A DNA stretch of 64,000 nt, from assembly GCF_006874465.1 (NCBI RefSeq), contig NZ_VIRL01000014.1:124001-188000 (forward strand), in the 5' to 3' direction. The DNA comes from Microbispora bryophytorum. Its GTDB lineage: Bacteria > Actinomycetota > Actinomycetes > Streptosporangiales > Streptosporangiaceae. Position numbers and translations under genes: made by a program. The notes under the pieces were generated by a model. It searched no databases. It worked only from the letters and a program-made list of their open reading frames with translations, and was not told where the DNA came from. Shown here piece after piece: positions 8,358-16,492 of the stretch. Numbering within the stretch: position 1 is the stretch's first letter; each line of letters starts with the position of its first letter.

Positions 8358-9014
8358 TCACGCTGCTTCCGACGCCGTTTCCAGGAGGCCCAGCCGCATG
8401 CGGAGACGATCGCGCACGGTGGGCCACTCGGGACTCAGGATCGAGTAGTACGCGGTATCTCGGACCGTGTCGTCGGCGCCTCGGCTGTCCGCTCGCCGCA
8501 CACCGTCGAGGTGCGCGCCGAGGGCCTCGATGGCGACCCGGGATCGGGTGTTGCGTACGTCTGCCTTGAGGGTGATCCGGTGAACCTGCCAGGTCTCGAA
8601 GGCCAGGGAGAGCAGCAGATACTTGCTCTCCCGGTTGACACCGGTGCCCTGGGCCGACGCGGCGAGCCAGGTGTACCCGATGTCCGCGACGGACGGGACC
8701 TCGCCCACCGCGCCTTTCGTGCCCGGTGGCCAGGGCATCGGGCCCTGCCAGTACTCCAGGTTCATCAGACGGGTGGCACCGACCACGCGGTCGGTGTGCA
8801 GCCACCGGATGGCGAAGGGCAGAGTGCGGCCCTCCGCCTGCTCAGCCAAGGCGGCCTCCACGTAGGAGGCCATCTCATCCCGGCCAACGGGAACGCGAGT
8901 GAAGGAGTACGTGGAACGGTCTTCACACGCCGCGGCGACGAGGTCGTCGAGCGCCGCGAGGCTGAGCGGTTCCAGGCGCACGAAGCGCCCAGACAGGGTG
9001 ACAAAAGCGGGCAT
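8358..9014 (-). CDS. GNAT family N-acetyltransferase (RimJ/RimL-like)
   Basis: This 218-aa protein from the chosen ATG 9014 begins MPAFVTLSGRFVRLEPL, the usual opening of RimJ/RimL-type GNAT proteins; an in-frame upstream start at 9053 would add 13 residues that do not look conserved. The fold-defining parts are visible: VGATRLMNLEYW (beta 4), DIGYTWLAASAQGTGVNRESKYLLLSLAFE (the acetyl-CoA pyrophosphate loop region, a variant Q-G-T-G-V-N) and ITLKADVRNTRSRVAIEALGAH (helix 4 and beta 6). Such enzymes acetylate protein N-termini or small-molecule amines with acetyl-CoA. Substrate is not deducible, and no operon partner is evident. Confidence 0.87.
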   Translation of the reverse strand: MPAFVTLSGRFVRLEPLSLAALDDLVAAACEDRSTYSFTRVPVGRDEMASYVEAALAEQAEGRTLPFAIRWLHTDRVVGATRLMNLEYWQGPMPWPPGTKGAVGEVPSVADIGYTWLAASAQGTGVNRESKYLLLSLAFETWQVHRITLKADVRNTRSRVAIEALGAHLDGVRRADSRGADDTVRDTAYYSILSPEWPTVRDRLRMRLGLLETASEAA

Positions 9015-9196
9015 GAGCACATGATGGGGGCTGATGACCACGGCTGATACCAAATGACACGAGACATCTTGGCGGGGTACGGGTTAAGGGGGGTGACCGG
9101 AGGAGAAACCGCAGGTCAGGACGCTGATTTGGGGCCCGCGCAGCGGGCGGCTCGGGTAAAGATTTGGTCAATGATCCGCGATGTCCGGGGAACAGT

Positions 9197-10762
9197 TCAG
9201 CGGAGGGCGGCGGGGACGCCCGCGGGCGTGCCGAACCAGGTCTCCAGCGCGTTCGCGAGCCCCTCGGAATCGGTGGTGCCGGGGTCCTGCGCCCACGCGA
9301 CGACGCCGTCCGGGCGGACGAGCAGCGCGCCAGGAAAGTGCGGGTCGCCTCCCGTCGTCGTGACGGTGGCGACCCGGTCTCCGTAGCCGTCCACCGCCGT
9401 GCCGTCGAGTCCGGATCCGCTCCGGCGGACGAGCAGGCCGCGACCGTCGTGGAGGTGGTCGGCCAGCCGCGAGCCGTCCTCGAACTCGTAGTCGGGCACG
9501 CTGCGTCCCACCAACGGGTGCCCGCCGCCGCCGGGCATGTCGTACCGCTGCCAGACGCCGGAGATCTTCTTCACGAAGTAGGTGGTGCCGGTGACGGTCC
9601 CGATCAGGTCGGCGACCACCGCCCGCGCCGCCCGCGCGTGGGCGTCGGGACGCATCAGGGCGATCTGGGCACGCGTCCAGTCGAGCACCCAGGCGCCGAT
9701 CGGGTGCCGCTCCCGCGTGTAGGTGTCGAGGAGCCCTTCCGGCGCCTGTCCGCGTACGACCGCCGCGAGCTTCCAGCCGAGGTTCACGGCGTCGCCCAGC
9801 CCCAGGTTCAGCCCCTGGCCGCCGAAGGGCGAGTGGACGTGCGCGGCGTCGCCGGCCAGCAGTACCCGGCCGAGCCGGTAGGTCGCCGCCTGCCGCGCGT
9901 TGTCCGTGAACCGGGTGACCGATGTGATCTCCCTGACGACCACGTCGGAGCCCGTGACGTGCCTGACCGCCTCCTGCAGTTCCTCCGTCGCCACCGGTGT
10001 GGTCTTGCCGTCCCTGCCGGGTGCGCCGCCGTCGAAGCGCGCGACGAGGATGCGCCCCGGCACCGGCCCGTAGGAGTAGATCCCGGTGGGAGTGGCGTGC
10101 CAGCCCACGCCGAGGTGCTCGGTGCCCTCCATCTTCGCGATGGCCTGGTAGGCGGTGATCTCCGGGTCCGTCCCGGGGAACTCGAAGCCGGCCGGCTTGC
10201 GCACCGTGCTCCTGCCGCCGTCGCAGCCCACCAGCCAGCGGCCGTGCACCGGGCCGCCGGTCGTGGTGACCGTGACCTGCTCGCCGTCGTCGGTGAAGCC
10301 GGTCACCTCCACGCCGCGCCGCACCTCGACTCCCAGCTCGGCGGCGCGTACGGCGAGGATCTGTTCGAGCTGCTGCTGGGGCACCAGGCCGATCTGGGCG
10401 GCCGGTCCACGACCGGACAGGTCAGGGTCGTCGGCGTCCAGCAGATCGGCGCTCAGCATCATCCCGGCGAAGTGGCCGGCGAACCTGGGCGGAATCCGGC
10501 GCGGCCCTTCCGCGGAGGCGTGTTCACTCATGAAGGTCTTCATGAGCTCCATCGCCCGCTCCTGCACCTCCTGCAGTGCGGGCAGCAGACCCCGCCGGTA
10601 GAGCGCCTCCACGCTGGGCGTCGTGAGCGCGCCCGCTTTGATTGTTGGATCGATCTCGGTCAGCCGTTCGAGCACCACGACCGATGCCCCGCCCAGCCGC
10701 AGCTCGCAGGCCAGCATCAGGCCGACCGGACCTCCGCCGGCCACGACGACGTCGTACGACAT
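9197..10762 (-). CDS. FAD-dependent aromatic monooxygenase
   Basis: This 521-aa flavoprotein is of the PheA/TfdB/aromatic hydroxylase type. The N-terminal dinucleotide motif is VVVAGGGPVGLMLACELRL (GxGxxG-like, residues 5-23). A central DG-type motif is GCDGGRSTVRKPAG, and the FAD-ribityl GD motif appears as LLAGDAAHVHSPFGGQGLN near residue 305, followed by GLGDAVNLGWKL. A thioredoxin-like C-terminal domain follows. These enzymes use NAD(P)H and O2 to hydroxylate phenolic or polyketide substrates, and some inactivate antibiotics such as rifampicin or tetracyclines. GGGGAGGAA precedes the ATG at 10762. It diverges from a TetR gene with a tandem operator between them, so repression relieved by a substrate-like ligand is likely. 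Confidence 0.9.
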   Translation of the reverse strand: MSYDVVVAGGGPVGLMLACELRLGGASVVVLERLTEIDPTIKAGALTTPSVEALYRRGLLPALQEVQERAMELMKTFMSEHASAEGPRRIPPRFAGHFAGMMLSADLLDADDPDLSGRGPAAQIGLVPQQQLEQILAVRAAELGVEVRRGVEVTGFTDDGEQVTVTTTGGPVHGRWLVGCDGGRSTVRKPAGFEFPGTDPEITAYQAIAKMEGTEHLGVGWHATPTGIYSYGPVPGRILVARFDGGAPGRDGKTTPVATEELQEAVRHVTGSDVVVREITSVTRFTDNARQAATYRLGRVLLAGDAAHVHSPFGGQGLNLGLGDAVNLGWKLAAVVRGQAPEGLLDTYTRERHPIGAWVLDWTRAQIALMRPDAHARAARAVVADLIGTVTGTTYFVKKISGVWQRYDMPGGGGHPLVGRSVPDYEFEDGSRLADHLHDGRGLLVRRSGSGLDGTAVDGYGDRVATVTTTGGDPHFPGALLVRPDGVVAWAQDPGTTDSEGLANALETWFGTPAGVPAALR

Positions 10763-10777
10763 GTGTTCCTCCCCGTG

Positions 10778-10811
10778 GTTACCTTCGCTATAAAGTTACT
10801 GTCGCTATAAG
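10778..10811. promoter_or_regulatory. Tandem 17-bp direct repeat, likely TetR operator
   Basis: GTTACCTTCGCTATAAA (10778-10794) is immediately followed by GTTACTGTCGCTATAAG (10795-10811), matching at 14 of 17 positions. It occupies the 64-bp divergent spacer between the FAD monooxygenase and the TetR gene. Each unit also holds a TATAA word that could be part of a -10 element, so binding would block both promoters. Confidence 0.6.
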
Positions 10812-10826
10812 TTTTTAGCAACTAGA

Positions 10827-11516
10827 GTGAGGAGAGTGGAGACCCTGGGACTGCGGGAGCGGAAGAAGCGGCAGACTCGCTCGCTCATCTCGGACGTGGC
10901 CTCGGGCCTGTTCATGCAGCGCGGGTTCGACAACGTCACGGTCGCCGAGGTCGCCGAGGCGGCCGGAGTCTCGACCAAGACCGTCTTCAACTACTTCCCC
11001 CGCAAGGAGGACCTGTTCCTCGACCGCTATCCCGAGGCGGTCGAGCTGGTCACCCAGGCCGTACGGGAGCGTGCCGAAGGGGAGAGCCCTCTCGCCGCGC
11101 TGCGCCGGCTGTTCCTCGGCATGCTCAGGGAAGGCCACCCGCTCGGCGGGATCGCCCCCGGATACGAGGTGTTCTGGCAGGTGATCCTGGACTCGCCCGC
11201 GCTCAGGGCGCGGGCCAGGGAACTGGTCGAGGAGTTCGAGGGCGTGCTCGCCGGTCTGTTCGCCGAGGCGGCCGGAAGCGGCACGGCCGACCCCGCCGGC
11301 CCTGTCGGCCCTGTCGGCCCCGCCGGCCCCGCCGGCCCTGCCGATCCGGCCCCGAGGCTGGCGGCCGCCCTGGTGGTCGCCGCTTATCGCGCCGTGTACG
11401 TCACCAGCATCGACAGGATTCGCGCCGGCGATCCCGTGCACGACGTGATCGCCGACCGCATGGTCCTGCTCGACCGCGCCCTGCTGGCCGTGGAACGCGC
11501 CGTCGCCGCTTTCTGA
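10827..11516 (+). CDS. TetR family regulator of the adjacent monooxygenase
   Basis: This 229-aa regulator has a TetR helix-turn-helix at about residues 12-60, with RKKRQTRSLISDVASGLF, then VAEAAGVSTKTVFNYFPRKED and LFLDRYPEAVELV. The C-terminal domain contains an odd low-complexity stretch, GPVGPVGPAGPAGPADPA (about residues 157-174), with the Gly-X-Y rhythm of a collagen-like insert, encoded by 9-bp DNA repeats. The start is GTG 10827; GTG 10836 is also possible. It is divergent from the FAD monooxygenase with the 17-bp tandem repeat between them, the usual layout of a local repressor. Ligand unknown. Confidence 0.88.
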   Translation: MRRVETLGLRERKKRQTRSLISDVASGLFMQRGFDNVTVAEVAEAAGVSTKTVFNYFPRKEDLFLDRYPEAVELVTQAVRERAEGESPLAALRRLFLGMLREGHPLGGIAPGYEVFWQVILDSPALRARARELVEEFEGVLAGLFAEAAGSGTADPAGPVGPVGPAGPAGPADPAPRLAAALVVAAYRAVYVTSIDRIRAGDPVHDVIADRMVLLDRALLAVERAVAAF

Positions 11517-11879
11517 GCAGCGCTTATCCGAGTAGAGCCCTTCTGCGTAGCACCCTTCTGGACAGCACCCTTCTGGACAGCGCCCTTCTGGACAGCGCCC
11601 TTCTCAGTAGTGCCTTCTGAGTCGCGCCTTCTGCAGCGGCGTCGAGTGCCGCCGTGCGCGCCGGGCCGGTGCTGCAGCGCCTTCTCAGTAGCTGTCGTCG
11701 TCGCATGCCGAGTACCGCCTTCGGCGCTTTCCAGGTAGCCCCATCGGCGTCTCCATGTAGCGCCTTCGGCGTGTTTCGGGTTGACCTGCTGCTCCAACTA
11801 TTCGCTTCTGTCGGTTGCTCAGAGTGACGAGCAGATGAAAGAATTCACACAAGAGTTCGAATCAAGCGAGGAGGGTGCA
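11517..11879. other. 363-bp gene-poor region with repeats upstream of the DUF222 gene
   Basis: Apart from the 15-bp repeat array and its scattered relatives (to about 11775), this stretch holds no supported gene. The last 60 nt are less GC-rich and contain the possible alternative starts TTG 11781 and ATG 11835 of the following DUF222 gene. The strong GAGGAGGG at 11868-11875 points instead to GTG 11880. Confidence 0.6.
11534..11632. repeat. Degenerate 15-bp tandem repeat (CCCTTCT core)
   Basis: The core CCCTTCT recurs at 11538, 11553, 11568, 11583 and 11598, exactly 15 bp apart, then as CCTTCT at 11613 and 11627 (14-bp steps). A typical unit is AGCGCCCTTCTGGAC. A related CGCCTTCT copy occurs at 11688, and CGCCTTCGGCG variants at 11716 and 11761. 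The period is a multiple of three, so the minus strand is open with QKGAV-like repeats, but no start context or protein family supports coding. Confidence 0.75.
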
Positions 11880-14801
11880 GTGGATCTGTTAGATCTGGAT
11901 TCCGGCCACCATCGTCGTTCGAACGATGCCGACAGGGACTGGTGGGATCGGCTGACCGCCGATTCCCCTCTGTGGTCGTCGGATGGTTCGCTCGCCCGCG
12001 AGCACTTTCCGATCGCCGACTCCCAGCCGGCGCGGCACGCGAGCCACATCAAGGCTGACACCAGCACCAACGGCACCAGCGGCACCAAGAGCACCGGTAA
12101 CAGTGCCAGCAGCACCGGCAGCGGGCTCACCGACGGTGAGGGCGCCGGCGACGCGCCCGGTGCCGCGAGCGGCGACAGCGGCGACAGCGCCGACAGCGCT
12201 GGTGGTGCCCGTGCCGGTGCCGGGAGCGCCCGTGGTGCCGGTGGTGCCGGTGGTGGCGGTGCCGGGAGGGCCGGTGGTGGTCAGGCCGGTCCCGGTCAGG
12301 GCAAGGGCCGGTCGTCGTGGGTGCTCGTGAGTTCGTTGCGTGAGTCGGCGCAGGCGTTGGCGCTGGCGGCGTCGCCGGGCGATGCGGGCATCTGTGTGGC
12401 TGAGGCTGAGGATCTGCTGTTCGCGCGGGATCGGATCACGTGCGCTCTTGCTGATCGGGTGGGGCGGGTGCATGGGGCGGGGCAGGCCAAGCAGCATGGG
12501 CATGCCTCCACCCGCAGTTGGTTGCGCACCGCCGCGGGAATGAGCGTGGCCGGAGCGGGCCGCCTGCTGACCCTGGCGGTGGAGCTGGCGCGTCTGCCCC
12601 AGGTGCGGGAGAAGTTCGCCGCCGGGGTGTTGTCGGCGGGGGTGGTGGAGGCGATCTGCACCGCCACCGCGCGGTTGAGCGACGAGCACGCGGCGCTGGC
12701 CGAGCCGATCCTGCTGGAGCTGGCGGGCAAGGCGGGGCCGGCGGAGGTGGCCAAGGCCGGGCGGTATCTGCGGGCGGTGTTGGACCCTGATGGTGAGGAG
12801 CGGGACGAGCGGGCCGATTACGGGCGGCGGTTTCTGCGGGTCCGCCCGACCGCGGGTGGGGGGCTGGAGGGGGAGTTTTATCTGCCGCGTGAGGCGGCGG
12901 CGCGGTTGCGGGCGCTGTTGGATGCTTATGCCAAGCCACGCGCGGAGGGCGATGATCGGCCGTTGCGGGTCCTCCAGGCGGATGCGTTCATCGCATTGAT
13001 GGAGCAGAAGATCGTCGCCGAGCTTCTGGTCCTGGTCAACGCCGAATCCCTGCCCGCCGACCCCGAACCCGACCACCCCGAAGCCGCCCAGGACGCTGAG
13101 GACGCCCAGGACGGCGAGAACGCCCAGGGTGCGGACAGCGCCGAGGGCGGCCGGGACGGCGAGGACGCCGAGAACGCGCAGGGCGCCGAGAACGCCGAGA
13201 ACGGCCGCGACGCCCAGGGTGCGGACAGCGCCGAGAAGGGCGAGGGCATCGAGGGCGCGCAGGGTGGCGAGGGTGCCGGCGACGGCCAGGACGCTCAGGA
13301 TGCCGAGGGTGCGGACAGTGCCGAGGATGGCGACAGTGAGGACACCGGCCTCTGCGGCGGCACCAGAAGCGCTGACGGGCCTTGCCCTATGGAAGACGGC
13401 GACGTCGAAGACGCCATCCCCACCGACGACGACCCCGGCAACCTCGGCGACGATGAGGCCGACAGCCTCGGCGACGCGGACCCCGGCGACGTGGGCATAA
13501 CCGACGCTGCCGCACCTGCTCAGGGTGAGGGCCCCCACCGGCCAGATGACCCGGGCACCGCCGAAGCCGAGACAGCAGCCCGTCCGGCAGCCGATGCCGG
13601 GGCAGCAGCCGGTCCGGCAGCCGATGCCGATGCCGGGGCAGCCGCGGACGCCGCCGCCGGGAGCACCGACCTTGACCTTGCGTCTGCCGAGGGCGACGAC
13701 ACCGCACCGCCCAGGGGCGCAGACCGCGACCATGCCGCGGCCCACGCTGAAATAGACCCCGGGTGCGCAGCGGCACGGCCGTCCTACGGCGGTAGCGCGC
13801 CTCCACACGCAGCATCTCCACACGCAGCACCTCCACACGCGGTGCCTCCCAGCGGAGCGCATTCCTGCGCGGCGCAATGGCCGGATCCTCCTCCCGAGGA
13901 CGCCGCTGCGCATCACACTCACGCCGGGCACCAGCCTGCGGGGGGTCGCCGGCATGCGCAGGGCACGCCTGAGAACCAGAGCGACATGCGCCACGAGCCG
14001 GACCGCCGTCGTGAGCCAGGCCGCCATGAGGCTGGCTTCGATGAGCAGGGCCGGGATCAGCAGGACGCGGCAAATGGCCAGAGCGCGTGCGGGCGCGTCG
14101 GCGAGGCGCGGTGCCCCCGCAGGTCGGGGACAACGGGAACAGCACCGGGCACAGGGCCGGAAGCAGCGCCGGGCGCGCCGAGGCCAGGGACACCCCCGGG
14201 GACGCCAACGGGGACAGCGCCCGGAACACCGCCGGGCGAGTCGGGGCCGGGGACACCACCAGGCGCAGCGCCGGAGAGGCAAGCGGGGACGCCATCGGGA
14301 ACAGCGTCAGGGACGCTGCCGGGGGCAGCGCCGGGCGAGCCGGGGCCGAGGGCAGCGCTGGGGGCGGTGCCGGGAGCTTTGCTGGGCACCGCGCCGGGGT
14401 TGTTGCTGGCGACCGGGCAGATGCTGCCCCTCGCCAGTGTGCATCGCCTGGCCCGCACCAGCAGCCTGGTGCGGCTGGTCATGGACGCCGAGGGGCAGGT
14501 GCTGGACATGGGCCGAAAGGTCCGCCTGGCCACCCCCGCCTAGCGACGGGCCGTCTACGCCCGCTACGCCACCTGCTGGATCGACGGCTGTCCGCTGCCC
14601 GCCACCATGTGCCAGATCGACCACGCCGACAACTGGAGCACCGGCGGCCTGACCGACCTGAAACTCCTCGGCCCGGCCTGCCAGTTCCACAACCGCGACC
14701 GCTACCAGCACCCCGACCGCTACACCCGCCACAAGACCGGCACCGACCGCTGGGCCTTCACCTACCACCGCCAGGTGGGAGCCCGGCGACTACGGATCTA
14801 G
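11880..14801 (+). pseudogene. DUF222/HNH endonuclease gene interrupted by in-frame TAG
   Basis: This frame encodes an actinobacterial DUF222-HNH protein (REP13E12-like), broken by TAG at 14541-14543. The part before the stop is 887 aa from GTG 11880, which has a GAGGAGGG Shine-Dalgarno. It contains the DUF222 domain (about 12310-13060, from LRESAQALALAASPGDAG to LQADAFIALMEQKIVAELLVL). A very long Asp/Glu/Ala/Gln-rich, then Pro-Gly-Thr-rich linker of about 430 residues follows. After the TAG the same frame continues without loss through YARYATCWIDGCPLPATMC, then the HNH core QIDHADNWSTGG and CQFHNRDRYQ, to a stop at 14801. The stop stands where relatives usually have Gln (ATPAQRR), so a single CAG to TAG change is the simplest explanation. 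Unless the amber codon is read through, the product lacks its nuclease domain. Confidence 0.82.
13080..14420 (+). repeat. Low-complexity coding repeats inside the DUF222 protein
   Basis: From about 13080 to 13340 imperfect copies of an AQGADSAEGG/AENAQGAE-type peptide repeat (GCCCAGGGTGCGGACAGC recurs near 13122 and 13212). From about 13500 there are Ala/Asp repeats. From about 14130 to 14400 there are Pro-Gly-Thr/Pro-Gly-Ala repeats on 12- to 15-nt units. The tract is far longer than the linkers usual in this family and is prone to slippage. Confidence 0.7.
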
Positions 14802-15088
14802 GCGAGCATGCGCCGACGCGCCGCAGGGGGCCGTGGGGGGCCGTACAGCCCCGCGCCGGACGACCGGGGTAGCGGCGCTCTGCGGCTGGATGCTCCGCGC
14901 TGGATGCTCCGCGGCGGCGCTCTGTGGCTGGGTGCTGCGTGGCGGCTGCTGTGCGGCTGGCTGCTATTGGCCGGCTGCTCTGTGACACGGTCGGGAGGAT
15001 GACCGCGTGATGACCGTGTGCTGAAAGGGTGATCACCCGATGGATCGGAGTAAGTTGCTGTGATCGAATCGGGGTGAGGAGGCTGTCG
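14802..15088. other. Intergenic region before the SDR gene
   Basis: This 287-nt spacer contains a short direct repeat (GCTGGATGCTCCGC near 14884 and 14897) and GC-rich simple runs. No gene or clear terminator is seen. Confidence 0.4.
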
Positions 15089-15847
15089 ATGTCACGGTTC
15101 ATCGGGAAGTTCGCGGTGGTCACCGGCGCGGCGCGGGGGATCGGCGCGGCGATCGCACGCCGGTTGGCTGCGGAGGGTGCGACGGTGGCTTGCGTGGACC
15201 TCACCGCGGACCGGTGCGCTCCGATCGTGGACGAGATCACCGTCACCGGAGGCAGGGCGGTCGCGTTCGGCTGTGACGTCTCCGACGGCGCTCAGGTCGA
15301 GGCGCTCGTGCAGGGGGTGATGGACGAGTTCGGGCGGATCGACGTGCTGGTGAACAACGCCGGGCTGACCCGCGACAACCTGCTGTTCCGCATGTCGGAG
15401 GACGACTGGGACAAGGTCGTCGACGTGAACCTCAAGAGCGTCTTCCTCATGAGCCGGGCCGTCCAGAAGCACATGGTGGAGCAGCGGTCGGGGACGATCG
15501 TCAACCTGTCGAGCCGGTCGGCGCTGGGAAACCGCGGGCAGGCCAACTACGCGGCGGCCAAGGCGGGCATCCAGGGGCTCACCGCGACCATGGCGATCGA
15601 GCTGGGCCCGTTCGGCATCCGGGTGAACGCGGTCGCACCGGGGTACGTCGCGACGCCGATGACCGAGGCGACGGCCATACGACTGGGGGCGACGCCGGAG
15701 GAGCACCAGGCCGCCGTGGCGCAGGCCGTGCCGTTGCGGCGGGTCGGCCAGCCGATTGAGATCGCGTCGGTGGTGGCGTTCTTCGCTTCCGACGACGCGT
15801 CGTACGTCACCGGCCAGACGCTCTACGTCAACGGCGGCCCTCGGTAG
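15089..15847 (+). CDS. SDR family oxidoreductase, FabG-like
   Basis: This 252-aa classical short-chain dehydrogenase has the NAD(P)-binding motif VVTGAARGIGAAIARRLA (TGxxxGxG), the NNAG motif in VLVNNAGLTRDNLL, catalytic Ser in IVNLSSRSALGNRGQ, the YAAAK active site (Tyr-x-x-x-Lys in ANYAAAKAGI) and the PG motif in NAVAPGYVATPMTE. TRDNLLFRM is characteristic of 3-oxoacyl-ACP reductases (FabG) and acetoacetyl-CoA reductases. GAGGAGG at 15076-15082 fixes ATG 15089 over an upstream GTG. It stands alone, so it is probably a FabG paralogue of unknown pathway rather than the housekeeping enzyme. Confidence 0.9.
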   Translation: MSRFIGKFAVVTGAARGIGAAIARRLAAEGATVACVDLTADRCAPIVDEITVTGGRAVAFGCDVSDGAQVEALVQGVMDEFGRIDVLVNNAGLTRDNLLFRMSEDDWDKVVDVNLKSVFLMSRAVQKHMVEQRSGTIVNLSSRSALGNRGQANYAAAKAGIQGLTATMAIELGPFGIRVNAVAPGYVATPMTEATAIRLGATPEEHQAAVAQAVPLRRVGQPIEIASVVAFFASDDASYVTGQTLYVNGGPR

Positions 15848-16009
15848 GGACGCGGCCGCGAGCGACGCGGAGATCGCGCGCGGGCGCTGGAGAGCCTCGC
15901 GGGCCTCGGCGCGCGGAGGCGCTTTCGGCTGTGAGACGGCGAGGGCTGTGAGACGACGAGGGCCGGGGGCGGCGTGAACGGGAGCCGCCCCTGGCCGGTC
16001 GGCGTCAGG
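15848..16009. other. Intergenic spacer between convergent genes
   Basis: Short purine/GC-rich repeats (GAGGGCTGTGAGACGACGAGGGC-like, with two copies of a TGTGAGAC word near 15930 and 15948). No gene or convincing terminator. Confidence 0.35.
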
Positions 16010-16396
16010 TCAGCAGTCGACCAGTTCTGGGCTCTGGTTCAGGATCTGTGCGCGGGGAGTGACGAACTCCCGATAGGCCTCGGTGGCCTCCGGGCGGAAC
16101 ACCGCGACACGGTGGCAGTTCTGGAAGGCCAGGCGTACGCCGAAATGCCTTTCGAGGGCGCCGCGCATCGCGTCGCTGGCCAGGCAGCGCAGCAACTGAC
16201 CGCGAGCGGCCTCGTCGGGCGGCGGCACGTGGTTGTCGGCGAAGTCGGAGCCGGACCGGTCTCGACGCTCGACCAGCGCGGTGATCGTCGCCCAGGCGTA
16301 CGGCAGCGAGTCGCGGACGCACGCGACGAAGGCCGCGTCGTCCACCTCACCGGCGCGGGCCTGGTCGAGCAGGTCGTTGGACACGGACAGCGACAT
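16010..16396 (-). CDS. SCO5389-type conserved actinobacterial protein
   Basis: This 128-aa protein closely resembles a small conserved family in Streptomyces and relatives that I recall as SCO5389. The recognisable parts are MSLSVSNDLLDQARAGEVDD, VRDSLPYAW, DFADNHVPPPDEAARGQLL, the highly conserved GALERHFGVRLAFQNCHRVAVF block, and the ending ILNQSPELVDC. It has no signal peptide or membrane segment. The function is unknown to me. GAGGAGAA precedes ATG 16396. A CooC-like ATPase lies 96 nt upstream on the same strand, which may or may not be functionally relevant. Confidence 0.7.
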   Translation of the reverse strand: MSLSVSNDLLDQARAGEVDDAAFVACVRDSLPYAWATITALVERRDRSGSDFADNHVPPPDEAARGQLLRCLASDAMRGALERHFGVRLAFQNCHRVAVFRPEATEAYREFVTPRAQILNQSPELVDC

Positions 16397-16492
16397 GAGC
16401 TGTTCTCCTCTCGGCGTCTGCTCACTGAGCGGGGACGCAGTAGACGGTAGATCGAACGCCGCGGGCCTCCATCTGGCGCGGAGGCGACACGT

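Noticed and set aside
11534-11632. Possible CRISPR array from the regular spacing
   Set aside because: The 15-bp period leaves no unique spacers and there are no cas genes; it is a simple tandem repeat.
11384-11797. Minus-strand open frame with QKGAV repeats
   Set aside because: It is only the translation of the 15-bp repeat and overlaps the TetR gene end; no start context.
11880-14801. Calling the DUF222/HNH locus two separate genes
   Set aside because: The downstream segment's first ATG (14607) lies inside the HNH motif region, so an independent functional gene is unlikely.
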